Assembly (NCBI GenBank): GCA_020354665.1
Contig: CP070653.1
Coordinates: 3,002,411-3,054,631 of the forward strand
Direction: 5' to 3'
DNA: 52,221 bases
Source of the DNA: Burkholderiales bacterium
GTDB taxonomy: Bacteria > Pseudomonadota > Gammaproteobacteria > Burkholderiales > Burkholderiaceae_C
Shown piece by piece: positions 36,423 through 45,800 of this stretch. Both the position numbers and the translations under genes were made by a program. Positions within the stretch are counted from its first letter, which is position 1. Each line of letters opens with the position of its first letter. Below the pieces are notes generated by a model, which worked only from the letters and a program-made list of their open reading frames with translations, was not told the origin of the DNA and ran no database searches.

Positions 36423-39400
36423 ATGCGGTGCTCCCATTGCGAGCACGACAATCCGCCACAGGCCAAGTTCTGCCTGCAGTGTGGATCTCGCCTGACTCTC
36501 GCGTGCTCGCAGTGCCGGACCGAGCTTCCGGGGGGCGCGAGGTTTTGTCTGAATTGCGGCCAGCCCGTCGACGGCCCACCAGCGGCTGCCGGCCGCTTTC
36601 ACTCCCCTGGCGCCTATACCCCGGCGCACCTTGCCGAGCGGATCCTGACCTCGAAGTCCGCGCTCGAGGGCGAGCGCAAGCAGGTCACGGTGCTGTTTGC
36701 CGACCTGAAGGGATCGATGGCGCTGCTCGCGGACTCCGACCCGGAGCAGGCGCGCAAACTGCTCGATCCGGTGCTACAGCACATGATGGAGGCGGTGCAC
36801 CGCTATGAGGGGACGGTGAACCAGGTCATGGGCGACGGGATCATGGCGCTGTTCGGCGCGCCGCTGTCGCTGGAGGACCACGCGGTGCGCGCCTGCTATG
36901 CGGCGCTGCGCATGCAGGAGACAGTGAAACGGTACGCGGAGGACGTTCGGCGGACCCAGGGAATCCCCGTTCAGATCCGTGTCGGCCTGAATTCGGGCGA
37001 GGTCGTCGTGCGCTCGATCGGCAGCGACCTGCATATGGACTACACCGCCGTGGGGCAGACCACGCATCTGGCTGCGCGCATGGAGCAGCTTGCCGATCCC
37101 GGCTGCATCCTCCTGCCCTTGGATACGCTCCAGCTCGTCAACGGCTTGGTCGAAGTCAGGGCCCTCGGCAAAGTCCCGGTCAAGGGCCTGGTGGAGCCTG
37201 TCGATGTATACGAGCTTCGCGGAGCGGGATGGGCCCGGCGACGTTTCGAGGCGGCAGCCAGTCGTGGTCTGACCCGTTTCGTAGGACGCGACACAGAGCT
37301 CGACGTGCTTGAGAAACTGCAGCAGCAGGCGGCAACGGGTCACGGGCAGATGCTCGCGGTGGTCGGCGAGGCAGCGGTCGGAAAATCCCGATTGTTCTTT
37401 GAATTCACCCACTCGCAGCGCGTGAACGGCTGGCTCGTGCTTCAGGGCAGCTCGCTCGCCTATGGCAAGGCAACGCCGTTCCTTCCCGTCATCGATCTGC
37501 TCAAGAACTACTTCCAGATCGAGGCGCGGGACGACCCCCGGACGATCCGCGAGAAGATGAGCGGCAAGCTGGTGAGGCTCGACGAGAGCCTGACATCTGC
37601 GCTTCCAGTCTTTCTGGAGCTGATGGACATTCCGGCGAGCGACCCGCAGTGGCAGACGTTGGACTCGAGCCAGCGCAGACGACGTACCTTCGACGCGTGC
37701 AAGCAGCTGCTGCTGCGCGAGAGCCTGGTGCAACCGCTGGTTCTCATTTTCGAGGATCTGCACTGGATCGATTCCAAAACGCAGGCATTCCTCGACGGCT
37801 TCGTCGATAGCCTCCCGAGCGCACGGATCTTTCTTCTCGTCAACTATCGTCCCGAGTACGAGCACGGCTGGGCGAGCAGAACCTATTACACGCAGCTTCG
37901 TGTCGACCCGCTGCCTTCCGAGAACGCTGGCGAACTGTTGACCTCTCTGCTCGGCGCCGATGCCGAGCTCCAAGACCTCAAGAAGCTCCTGATCGAAACG
38001 ACCCAGGGCAACCCATTCTTTCTGGAAGAAAGCGTCCGCACACTGGTGGAGACGGGCGCCTTGAGCGGAGGTCCCGGCTCACGTCGGTTGGCAACGCCCC
38101 TGCCGGAGATCCGGGTGCCGGCGACTGTGCAGGCAGTGCTGGCGGCTCGCATCGACAGACTGCCGAGCGATTACAAGCATCTCTTGCAGACGGCATCTGT
38201 GATCGGCGAGACAGTCCCGTTCGCCCTGCTCCAGGCGATTTCCGATATGTCGGAAGAAGAGCTGCGGCAGGGCCTGAGCCGCCTTCAAGCCGTCGAGTTT
38301 CTTTACGAAACGAGCCTCTTTCCAGAGCTCGAGTACACGTTCAAGCACGCACTGACGCATCAGGTCGCGTACAACTCGCTCCTCGGCGATCGCCGTCGTG
38401 CCCTGCACGCCCGAATTCTCGCTGTCATGGAGAAGATTTACGGTGATCGACTTGGCCAGGACATCGATCGCTTCGCTCAGCACGCTTTCCGCGGGGAAGT
38501 GTGGCCGAAGGCGCTGGCGTATCTGCGTCAATCCGGGCTCAAAGCCGAAACACGATCGGCTTACCGCGAAGCGGTGTCATGTTTCGAGAACGCGCTGACC
38601 GCTCTCGAGCATCTGCCACAGGATCGCGAAACGCTGGAGCTTGCGCTGGACGTTCGTTTCGATCTGCGGACTTCACTGTTCCCGCTTGGAAAGCTCGAAA
38701 GAGTGCTCGAGTATCTCGAGCAGGCGGATCACCTCGGCGAAAAGCTGGACGATCGGCTGCGGCAGGCATGGGCGTCCGTATACAAGTGTCACTATTACTG
38801 GGTGACGGGGCAGTCGGCGAGGGCATACGAGCTGGGCAAACGCGCACACTCCATGCAGGAACCGCTGAAGCACTTTCCCCTGCGGGTCACGGCGAACTAC
38901 TACCTTGGACTTGCCTGTCTCAGCGTCGGAGATTACTCAGGCGCTGAGAAGCTCCTCGGGGAAAATGTCGATTCGATCCCTGACGGACAGATCCGCGAAC
39001 GATTCGGTGTTGCCGGTTTCCCCGCAGCGATGTCGCGCACGTATCTGGCTTGGGCTCTCGCCCAGCGTGGCGAATTCGATCAAGGTATCGTCAACGGGCG
39101 AAAGGGCGTGCGGCTGGCAGAGGAGATCGGTCACGCCTGGAGCCTTGTTACGGCGTCCTGGGGATACGCAACCGTTTACATCACCGAAGGGGAGCCGGAG
39201 CCGGCGCTCGATCTGCTGGATCGGGCGCTCGCGCTCTCGCGGGATTGGTACCTGGCCGCTCTGACACCCGGCGTGATGGGATCATTGGGCTACGCAAAGG
39301 CCATGCTGGGGCAGACCGCGGAGGGTCTCTCGATGCTGCAGGAGGCCACTCGAGTCGCCGAGGCATCGGGAAGACTGGCGTTTCATTCTCTCTTGCTTGT

Positions 39401-39788
39401 CTATCTGGGCGAGGCGCTCGTGGCTGCAAGACGCATAGACGATGCCCGACCGGTGGCGGAGCTGGCCCTGGCTCTCAGCCGGGAACGGGGCGAACGGGGC
39501 GTCGAGGCGTCGGCCCTGCGGCTCCTGGCTGAAGTGATTTCCAGTGCGGAATCCTCGCGAGCGGCCGAAGCGCAAGGCCTCTATCAGGACGCCATCGCGT
39601 TGGCGGAGCGAAACGGCATGCGTCCGCTCCTGGCCCGCTGCCGTCTCGGGATGGGTAATTTGTGCCGGCTGAGGGGTGATCAAGAACAAGCTGCGGAGCA
39701 GCTGGCGATCGCCGCCGAATCCTTTCGGGATTTGAAGATGCACTCACGGTGCAAACAAGCAGAGGCGCAATTGGGTGACGTCCGGTAG
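36423..39788 (+). CDS. Zinc-ribbon / class III cyclase / AAA ATPase / TPR signalling protein
   Basis: A 1121-residue protein from the ATG at 36423 (an earlier ATG at 36360 is possible; AAGAGG precedes 36423). Two zinc ribbons have Cys 3, 6, 17, 20 and 28, 31, 42, 45. A class III adenylate/guanylate cyclase domain follows (about 85-260), with VTVLFADLKGSM and MGDGIMALFG giving the two metal Asp residues. The segment YTAVGQTTHLAARME has Gln and His where active cyclases usually have Asp and Asn, so activity is uncertain. A STAND-like AAA domain has RFVGRDTEL, Walker A GEAAVGKS (about 314-321) and Walker B LILIFEDLHW or close to it (about 437-447). TPR-like helices fill the C-terminal half. A TACAAT hexamer at 36343-36348 may be the -10 box. 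Codon use looks less GC-biased than its neighbours. The gene lies between a truncated and a complete copy of one gene, suggesting insertion. Confidence 0.9.
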   Translation: MRCSHCEHDNPPQAKFCLQCGSRLTLACSQCRTELPGGARFCLNCGQPVDGPPAAAGRFHSPGAYTPAHLAERILTSKSALEGERKQVTVLFADLKGSMALLADSDPEQARKLLDPVLQHMMEAVHRYEGTVNQVMGDGIMALFGAPLSLEDHAVRACYAALRMQETVKRYAEDVRRTQGIPVQIRVGLNSGEVVVRSIGSDLHMDYTAVGQTTHLAARMEQLADPGCILLPLDTLQLVNGLVEVRALGKVPVKGLVEPVDVYELRGAGWARRRFEAAASRGLTRFVGRDTELDVLEKLQQQAATGHGQMLAVVGEAAVGKSRLFFEFTHSQRVNGWLVLQGSSLAYGKATPFLPVIDLLKNYFQIEARDDPRTIREKMSGKLVRLDESLTSALPVFLELMDIPASDPQWQTLDSSQRRRRTFDACKQLLLRESLVQPLVLIFEDLHWIDSKTQAFLDGFVDSLPSARIFLLVNYRPEYEHGWASRTYYTQLRVDPLPSENAGELLTSLLGADAELQDLKKLLIETTQGNPFFLEESVRTLVETGALSGGPGSRRLATPLPEIRVPATVQAVLAARIDRLPSDYKHLLQTASVIGETVPFALLQAISDMSEEELRQGLSRLQAVEFLYETSLFPELEYTFKHALTHQVAYNSLLGDRRRALHARILAVMEKIYGDRLGQDIDRFAQHAFRGEVWPKALAYLRQSGLKAETRSAYREAVSCFENALTALEHLPQDRETLELALDVRFDLRTSLFPLGKLERVLEYLEQADHLGEKLDDRLRQAWASVYKCHYYWVTGQSARAYELGKRAHSMQEPLKHFPLRVTANYYLGLACLSVGDYSGAEKLLGENVDSIPDGQIRERFGVAGFPAAMSRTYLAWALAQRGEFDQGIVNGRKGVRLAEEIGHAWSLVTASWGYATVYITEGEPEPALDLLDRALALSRDWYLAALTPGVMGSLGYAKAMLGQTAEGLSMLQEATRVAEASGRLAFHSLLLVYLGEALVAARRIDDARPVAELALALSRERGERGVEASALRLLAEVISSAESSRAAEAQGLYQDAIALAERNGMRPLLARCRLGMGNLCRLRGDQEQAAEQLAIAAESFRDLKMHSRCKQAEAQLGDVR

Positions 39789-39858
39789 ACATTCGTGCTT
39801 CGACTTCGAGGCCGCTCTCTCCTCGTCACGATGCGCTCGGACGCGCCAAGCCAGCGTC

Positions 39859-42012
39859 TCAGACCGCGCGCAGGTCGTGGCGCTTGAGCGGCAGCGAGCG
39901 GATGCGTTTACCGGTCGCCCGCGACACCGCATTGCACACCGCCGGTGCGAGCGGCAGGATCGCCGGCTCGCCGTGGCCGCCCCAGAAGTCACCGGTGGGC
40001 ACGAGCACCGTTTCGACCTTCGGCATCTCCGCCAGCCCGAGCAGCGGAAAGTCGTGGAAGTTCGATTCGGCAATGCGCCCGTTCTTGACCGTGTTCTCCT
40101 GGTACAGCACCGCGCTCAGTCCGTAGACGACGTTGCTTTCGGCCTGCGCACGACAGGTGTCGGGGTTGACGACATGGCCCGAGTCGATCGCGATGACCAC
40201 GCGGTGCACCTTGAGTTCGCCGTTCGGATTGACTGACACTTCGGCAACGGCGGCGGCGTAGCTGCCGAAGCCGTAGGCGAGCGCTACGCCACGCTGCAGG
40301 CCCGCGGGCAGCGGCGTCGCCCAGTTGGCCGCCTTCGCCACTGCCTCCAGCACCAGGCGGTGCTTGTCGCCTGGCTTCAGCATCGCGAGGCGGTATTCGA
40401 CCGGGTCCCGCCCCACGGCGAACGCCAGTTCGTCGATGACACATTCGCGATAGAACTCGTTCTGCTGCCCTGGCGCGCGCCAGAAGCCGACCGGCACGTG
40501 GCCGTTGCGCATTGCGTAGTCGACCTGCTGGTTCGGCACGTCGTACGGCAGGTCGTTCAAGGCGCGCACCGCGGCGAAGTCGATGCCGTTCTTCATCGGC
40601 GCCTGCGGCATCAGTGCGCGCATGATCGACGGACACGCGATCTTCGTGTGCAGCGCGACCAGCTTGCCCTGCGCATCGAGTCCGGCCTTCATCCGCACGA
40701 CGCTCGCCGGCCGATAGAAGTCGTGCTGCATGTCCTCCTCGCGCGACCACATCAGCTTCACCGGCACGCCGGGCATCGCCCTGGCGATCGCGACGCCCTG
40801 GCGCACGAAGTCCTGCGGGCTGCCGCGGCGGCCGAATCCGCCGCCGAGCATCATCTTGTGCACCTCGACCTTCTCGAGCGGCAGGCCTGCGGCCTGCGCG
40901 GCGGCAGCCATCGACGCCTCGCCGTTCTGCGTCGACGTCCACACCTCGAGGAAGCCGTCGGGCTTGAACCATGCGGTGCAGGTTTGCGGCTCCATCGTTG
41001 CGTGGCTCAGGTAAGGCGAGCTGTACTCGACCTCGATCACCCGCGCCGCGCCCGCCAGCGCTGCCTCGGTGCTGCCGATTTCTCGCGCCCGCGGCAGATC
41101 CGGCTGCGTGAGCCCGTCCTTCAACATGGCGCTGATCGTTTCGCTGCTCGCATTGGCGTTGCCCGCGGCGTCCCATTGGATCTTCAGCTTCTTCAACGCT
41201 TCGTTGGCGCGCCACCAGCTGTCGGCGAGGACGGCGACGAAGTCCGCCTCGCGAACGATCTTCTTCACGCCGCGCATCGCTTCGGCTTCCCCCGGATCCA
41301 GCTTTACGACCCTGCCGCCGAACACCGGGCACTGCGCGATCGACGCGTGCAGCATGCCCGGCAGCGAGACGTCGGCGGCAAACACCGGCTTGCCGGCCAC
41401 CTTGTCGGGGATGTCGAGACGGTGCAGCGGTTTGCCGGCGATCTTCCAGTCCTTCGGGTCGCGCAGCGCCACGTCGCGCGGCGGCGCCAGCGTGGCCGCC
41501 GCGGTGGCGACCTGCCCATAGCGCAGCGTCCGGCCGGTCGGCCGGTGCGTGATCACGCCGCGCTCGACCGTGCACTCGCCGCGCGACACTCGCCATTGCG
41601 TGGCCGCAGCGGCGACGAGCAGCTCGCGCGCGCTCGCGCCGGCCTTGCGCACGTAGTCGTTCGACCCGCGCACGCCCATGCTGCCGCCGGTGGACATCGA
41701 GCCCCAGAGGCGGTTGCGACGGATGTGCTCGTTGGGCGAGGCGAACTCGGTTTCCACGCGGGCCCAGTCGCAATCGAGTTCTTCGGCCACCAGTTGCGCG
41801 AGCGCGGTGAGCGTGCCCTGCCCCATCTCGGACCGGGCGATCCGGATCACGACGCGGTCGTCCGGGTGGATCACGATCCACGCGTTGACTTCGCTCACCG
41901 CGGCACCCTCGGCGGCTTTCGACGCAAGCGGAAAGCTGAATTCGAGCGCCAGCCCGCCTCCGAGCGCAGCCGACACCTTGAGAAACTCGCGACGCGATGC
42001 AGTGATCGTCAT
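39859..42012 (-). CDS. Molybdenum hydroxylase large subunit (isoquinoline 1-oxidoreductase beta type)
   Basis: A 717-residue molybdopterin-binding subunit. The start at 42012 has AGGAGG about 7 bases upstream. The N-terminus SRREFLKVSAALGGG carries a twin-arginine-like export signal, as in the IorB/aldehyde dehydrogenase family. Cofactor motifs include MGQGTLTALAQLVAEEL, GGGFGRRGSPQDF and the catalytic-Glu region GGHGEPAILPLAP near the C-terminus. Members hydroxylate N-heterocycles or aldehydes in the periplasm with the 2Fe-2S subunit as electron carrier. Its partner gene lies 20 bases upstream. No maturation (XdhC-like) or cytochrome gene is in view. Substrate unknown. Confidence 0.92.
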   Translation of the reverse strand: MTITASRREFLKVSAALGGGLALEFSFPLASKAAEGAAVSEVNAWIVIHPDDRVVIRIARSEMGQGTLTALAQLVAEELDCDWARVETEFASPNEHIRRNRLWGSMSTGGSMGVRGSNDYVRKAGASARELLVAAAATQWRVSRGECTVERGVITHRPTGRTLRYGQVATAAATLAPPRDVALRDPKDWKIAGKPLHRLDIPDKVAGKPVFAADVSLPGMLHASIAQCPVFGGRVVKLDPGEAEAMRGVKKIVREADFVAVLADSWWRANEALKKLKIQWDAAGNANASSETISAMLKDGLTQPDLPRAREIGSTEAALAGAARVIEVEYSSPYLSHATMEPQTCTAWFKPDGFLEVWTSTQNGEASMAAAAQAAGLPLEKVEVHKMMLGGGFGRRGSPQDFVRQGVAIARAMPGVPVKLMWSREEDMQHDFYRPASVVRMKAGLDAQGKLVALHTKIACPSIMRALMPQAPMKNGIDFAAVRALNDLPYDVPNQQVDYAMRNGHVPVGFWRAPGQQNEFYRECVIDELAFAVGRDPVEYRLAMLKPGDKHRLVLEAVAKAANWATPLPAGLQRGVALAYGFGSYAAAVAEVSVNPNGELKVHRVVIAIDSGHVVNPDTCRAQAESNVVYGLSAVLYQENTVKNGRIAESNFHDFPLLGLAEMPKVETVLVPTGDFWGGHGEPAILPLAPAVCNAVSRATGKRIRSLPLKRHDLRAV

Positions 42013-42032
42013 GATCGGTTCCTCCTGGGGTC

Positions 42033-42506
42033 TCAGGACTTCGCACCGGTAGAGGCGCCCGAGGCCGCAGCCAGTGCTTGAATGGCCTTCCTGACGCGCG
42101 CGTAGGTGCCACAGCGGCACAGGTTGGTCATCGCCGCGTCGATCTCGGCATCGGTGGGCTTCGGATTGGCGGCGAGCAGTGCGGCGGCCGACATCATCAT
42201 GCCGGGCTGGCAGTAGCCGCATTGCGGCACTTCGTGTTCGATCCACGCCTGCTGGATGCGGTGCAGGCCGGTCTGCGACAGCCCCTCGATCGTGACGATC
42301 CTCTTGCCCACCCCCTGCGCCACCGGCAGCGTGCACGAGCGTACCGCCTGACCGTCGATGTGCACCGTGCACGCGCCGCACGCCGAAACGCCGCAGCCGT
42401 ACTTGGTACCCGGCAGGTTCAGGTGGTCCCGCAGCGCCCAGAGGAGCGGCATCTCGGGCTCGACATCGATGCGATGGGCGCGGCCATTCACATTGAGTTC
42501 CAGCAT
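42033..42506 (-). CDS. 2Fe-2S subunit of the molybdenum hydroxylase (isoquinoline 1-oxidoreductase alpha type)
   Basis: A 157-residue protein; AAGGAG seven bases upstream favours the ATG at 42506 over the one at 42521. The plant-type ferredoxin cluster is bound by [11 protein letters not shown] and the following Cys in VRSCTLPV; the second cluster by CGYCQPGMM and CRCGTY near residue 130. All eight cysteines are present. It transfers electrons from the molybdenum centre of the large subunit encoded next. The two form one operon; the small subunit has no export signal, so it probably travels with the TAT-signal-bearing partner. Confidence 0.93.
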   Translation of the reverse strand: MLELNVNGRAHRIDVEPEMPLLWALRDHLNLPGTKYGCGVSACGACTVHIDGQAVRSCTLPVAQGVGKRIVTIEGLSQTGLHRIQQAWIEHEVPQCGYCQPGMMMSAAALLAANPKPTDAEIDAAMTNLCRCGTYARVRKAIQALAAASGASTGAKS

Positions 42507-42932
42507 CGGCGTCTCCTTCATTGCTCGAACCGGGCGGTTTCAGCTTCGCCCGACTCGTGCGGCAAGCATCAGACCTTGAAGGCAAATCTAGACATCTTTG
42601 GAGCGTTCGCCATGTGGTGGCGCAAAGCGGAGCGACGTTGCTGCGCTTGGTCGATGACCGACGGCCGCGCCATCGGGCCGCGGGGGCGCCGCGGGGGGGG
42701 CTGCTCCGACCCGCGCGCGTGAGCGACGCAGTCCAAGCTGCCGCGTACCGTGCGCGGCGGGGGCCACGAGCGCGATGCGGTTGCTTCGGGCAGGCGGCAG
42801 CCAGTGTCGGTCAAGCGACTACACCAGCACGGACGCCACCGGCCGCCGCACTGACGGCGGTCAACATGCGGGGTGCCATGCAGCGGCACGATTGTCGGTC
42901 GATTCAGCCGATAGCCGGTCTTGGAGATCCTC
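42507..42932. other. Divergent intergenic region between the hydroxylase operon and the split-barrel gene
   Basis: No supported gene in 426 bases. The start signals of both flanking units must lie here, but no clear -35/-10 pair stands out. An eight-base G run lies at 42693-42700. Open frames in this stretch are Arg- and Ala-rich and have no domain. Confidence 0.4.
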
Positions 42933-43391
42933 ATGGACGACTTGATGAAGCAGAAGATCCTGTCGCTGCTCGAGGGTCACAGGATCATGACGATCGCGAC
43001 CCTGCGGCCGGACGGTTGGCCACAGGCAACGACGGTTGGCTACGTGAACGAGGGCCTCACGCTCTGGTTCTTGTGCGGACTGGCAAGCCAGAAGGCGGAC
43101 AACCTCGCGCACGACAATCGCGTGTCGATCACGATCGACCATGACACGCCGGACATCATGTCAATCACCGGCTTGTCGATGGCGGCGCGGGCCTACCGCG
43201 TGACCGACCGGGCCGAGGCGAAGAAGGTGATCGGGATGCTGCCGCTGAAATACCCCGACGCGCCGGCCGCGGTCACACAGATGAAGATGCCTGAGCCGGA
43301 GGAGGTCGCGCTGTTTCGCGTCGTTCCGAAGATCATCTCCGTGCTCGACTACACGAAGGGCTTTGCGCATACCGATCTCGTAGCCTGCTAA
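42933..43391 (+). CDS. Pyridoxamine 5'-phosphate oxidase-like FMN split-barrel protein
   Basis: A 152-residue protein from the ATG at 42933, with GGAG about 8 bases upstream. The fold is shown by LLEGHRIMTIATLRPDGWPQ (about 13-32), followed by GYVNEGLTLWFLCG and the strand RVSITID; these are the early strands of split-barrel flavin or F420-binding proteins. It is shorter than PdxH and lacks its C-terminal part, so it is not a vitamin B6 enzyme; more likely it binds flavin or heme, or is an uncharacterised reductase. Monocistronic. Confidence 0.85.
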   Translation: MDDLMKQKILSLLEGHRIMTIATLRPDGWPQATTVGYVNEGLTLWFLCGLASQKADNLAHDNRVSITIDHDTPDIMSITGLSMAARAYRVTDRAEAKKVIGMLPLKYPDAPAAVTQMKMPEPEEVALFRVVPKIISVLDYTKGFAHTDLVAC

Positions 43392-43717
43392 GGCGGCGCA
43401 GCGCGGCGTGTCGAAGACCTGCACGCGCTTAGGCGACCTCACCGAGCGTTCCGACACGAAAAGCGCATCGTCAAACCGAACAACACCTAGACCATCCGCG
43501 CGAAGGATTCGCCGTCCGCCCAGGGCGGCACGCCCTGCGAGCGAATCGAACGCTCGCCGTTCGGCAGCGCGCCGTACCTGCGCGGGACAGAGTTTCAGGC
43601 CAACAGCGGAATGATCGGGAAGCCCCGCGGACAGTACCTGCATCGGCCGATGGCCTGAGCGCGCCGAGCGCCACCCGCCGCGCCCGCCTGGGTGGCGCGA
43701 CGGGCGCCCGGAATGGC
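43392..43717. other. Gap between the split-barrel gene and gltA, with a possible coding remnant
   Basis: No complete gene is present. On the plus strand, 43491-43658 is open between two stops and has no start codon; its translation contains SPFGSAPYLRGTEFQANSGM, which looks more protein-like than the surrounding frames. It may be the end of a lost gene; I cannot name it. The gltA hairpin is at 43668-43698. Confidence 0.3.
43668..43698 (-). terminator. Hairpin behind gltA, candidate terminator
   Basis: A perfect nine-base inverted repeat, GCGCCACCC (43668-43676) and GGGTGGCGC (43690-43698), with a 13-base spacer, begins 20 bases after the gltA stop. There is no clear T run, so it may stop RNA decay rather than transcription. 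Confidence 0.45.
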
Positions 43718-45061
43718 TCAGTGCGCCGTCGCCAGCGCCTCCTTGGCTGCCGGCATGGCCTTCGGCTTCATGGCAGGCACGTCGCGGCGCGCGGGGCCGT
43801 TGTACAGCTGGCGGGGACGGCCGATCTTGTATTCCGGATCGGTGATCATCTCCTGCCACTGGGCGATCCAGCCGGCGGTACGGGCAAGCGAGAAGATGCC
43901 GGTGAACATTGCCACCGGGATACCCAGCGCCTTCTGCACGATGCCGGAGTAGTAGTCGACGTTCGGGTAGAGCTTGCGGGAGACGAAGTAGTCGTCCTCG
44001 AGCGCCACCTTCTCCAGCGCCATCGCCAGCTTGAACAGCGGGTCGTCCTGCAGTCCCAGCTCGCCGAGCACCTCGTAGCAGGTCTCGCGCATCAGCTTGG
44101 CGCGCGGGTCGTAGTTCTTGTAGACCCGGTGACCGAAGCCCATCAGGCGCGCCCCGGAGGCCGGATCCTTGACCTTGGCGATGAACTCGCCGAGCTTCTC
44201 GACGCCCCCCTGGATCTGCAGCCGCTGCAGCATGTTCAGACAGGCCTCGTTGGCACCGCCGTGCGCCGGGCCCCACAGGCAGGCCACGCCGGCGGCAATC
44301 GCCGCGAACGGGTTGGTGCCCGACGATCCGCACAGCCGCACGGTCGAGGTGCTGGCGTTCTGCTCGTGGTCGGCGTGGAGGATGAAGATTCGGTCCAGCG
44401 CGCGCACCAGCACGTCGTTGAGCTGGTACTCCTCGCACGGGTTGGCGAACATCATGCGCATGAAGTTCGCCGTGTACGACAGGTCGTTCTTCGGATAGAA
44501 GTACGGCTGGCCGAGCGAGTACTTGTACGACATCGCGACCAGCGTCGGCATCTTCGCGATCAGGCGCAGCGCCGAGATCTCGCGGTCGCGCAGGCTGTTG
44601 ATGTCCAGCGCGTCGTGGTAGAACGCCGACAAGGCGCCCACCAGGCCCGTGAGCACCGCCATCGGATGCGCGTCGCGCCGGAAGCCGCGCATGAAGAACT
44701 GCATCTGCTCGTGGACCATCGTGTGCTGATTGATGGCCTGCACGAACTCCTTCTTCTGCGCCGGTGTCGGTAGTTCACCCTTGAGCAGCAGGTAGCAGGT
44801 GTCGAGGAAGTCGCAGTTCGCGGCCAACTGCTCGATCGGGTAGCCGCGGTACAGCAGCACGCCCTGGTCGCCGTCGATGTAGGTGATCTTCGACTGGCAG
44901 CTCGCGGTGGACATGAAGCCGGGGTCGTACGTGAACATCCCGGACTTGCCGTACAGGGAGCGGATGTCGAGCACCTCGGGCCCGATGGTGCCGCCTAGGA
45001 CTGGAAACTCGACGGACTTGCCGTCGCCGTAGTTGAGGACTGCCTTCGTGTTCGAACCCAT
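43718..45061 (-). CDS. gltA: Citrate synthase (type II)
   Basis: A 447-residue enzyme that condenses acetyl-CoA with oxaloacetate in the TCA cycle. The start at 45061 is fixed by GGAG six bases upstream. The sequence matches bacterial hexameric citrate synthases: [19 protein letters not shown] near the N-terminus, [15 protein letters not shown] and [10 protein letters not shown] with the catalytic His, [17 protein letters not shown], and the active-site Asp region [10 protein letters not shown] short extra C-terminal tail, [12 protein letters not shown], is unusual. The gene is monocistronic with its own candidate promoter and a hairpin behind it. The closest resemblance is to betaproteobacterial GltA, which supports the organism assignment. 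Confidence 0.97.
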   Translation of the reverse strand: MGSNTKAVLNYGDGKSVEFPVLGGTIGPEVLDIRSLYGKSGMFTYDPGFMSTASCQSKITYIDGDQGVLLYRGYPIEQLAANCDFLDTCYLLLKGELPTPAQKKEFVQAINQHTMVHEQMQFFMRGFRRDAHPMAVLTGLVGALSAFYHDALDINSLRDREISALRLIAKMPTLVAMSYKYSLGQPYFYPKNDLSYTANFMRMMFANPCEEYQLNDVLVRALDRIFILHADHEQNASTSTVRLCGSSGTNPFAAIAAGVACLWGPAHGGANEACLNMLQRLQIQGGVEKLGEFIAKVKDPASGARLMGFGHRVYKNYDPRAKLMRETCYEVLGELGLQDDPLFKLAMALEKVALEDDYFVSRKLYPNVDYYSGIVQKALGIPVAMFTGIFSLARTAGWIAQWQEMITDPEYKIGRPRQLYNGPARRDVPAMKPKAMPAAKEALATAH

Positions 45062-45164
45062 GTCTTTCTCCGGTTGGCGCAAGGAACCCGCATGCACGTT
45101 GGCGGCGAGTCGCCTCGCGACGGCCAGAACCCGCGGGCATGGGGATCAAAAAACACTAGCACCA

Positions 45165-45193
45165 CCTATCCGGTCGATCATGAGCACAGTCAA
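45165..45193 (-). promoter_or_regulatory. Candidate sigma-70 promoter of gltA
   Basis: On the minus strand, TTGACT (45193-45188, five of six consensus bases) is followed after 17 bases by GATAGG (45170-45165, weak). This would give a leader of about 97 bases before the gltA ATG. The spacing is ideal; the -10 box is poor. Confidence 0.4.
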
Positions 45194-45453
45194 ATTCGGT
45201 GGAGATTGACTGGTGCGGATCGCCAGCGCGACGCAGCCGAGGTCAAAGCCAATGCCGAAGGGGCTGCTCAAATTGCGGCCCATCGTCAACGACGGGAATT
45301 GGCCGGGGCTGTGGGTTCACGGCCGCGCCCGACGGCGGCCATTCAGTCTGGCTGCAGCTGAGCGGCTGGTTTGTCGGTCGGCGAGTTCAACAACCCGACC
45401 CAATGCGGGCATCGGACCACCAAGATCGACAGCCGTGAAGCAGTCGTTGGCTG

Positions 45454-45618
45454 GTGCAGCCGCGGCCGCAGGACCAGCGCCTCCAGCCGCCGCATGAACT
45501 CCAGCGGGCTCATCACCAGGTGCGTGGTGCCGTCACGCCACGGCGGCTTGAGCTTGAGCTCCACCTGGCCGGCTGCGTTGAGCTGCACGCGTTCGTCCGA
45601 GAGCGCCGGCCGGGTGAT
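45454..45618 (-). pseudogene. Fragment of an IS91-family transposase
   Basis: The minus strand encodes ITRPALSDERVQLNAAGQ, then LKPPWRDGTTHLVMSPLEFM and a PRPRL-like end. This order is characteristic of the C-terminal part of IS91/IS801-type (Y2) transposases. An in-frame stop lies just upstream, the rest of the gene is gone, and the sequence after about residue 58 no longer matches. A remnant of a former insertion. Confidence 0.75.
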
Positions 45619-45800
45619 GTCCGGCACCCTTCACGCGTCGTGACGGCGGGTGCGGAGCAAACTGCAGTGGTGGCCTGCCGGCAGCCTGACGAGGCGATCA
45701 GCGATCACACTTGGCGCGTGAGTCTTCGATCGGGCGACATCGGTCCTCGGTCGGATTGATCTTAGCCCCACAGGGATTCAGCCAGCTCATCGTGCCGGCC

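Larger units (their letters stand above)
45062..45800. other. Gene-poor region with gltA promoter and IS91-type remnant
   Basis: This 739-base region contains no complete gene. It has the candidate gltA promoter (45165-45193), a decayed transposase fragment (45454-45618), and otherwise unremarkable sequence. It looks like a former insertion site. Confidence 0.5.
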
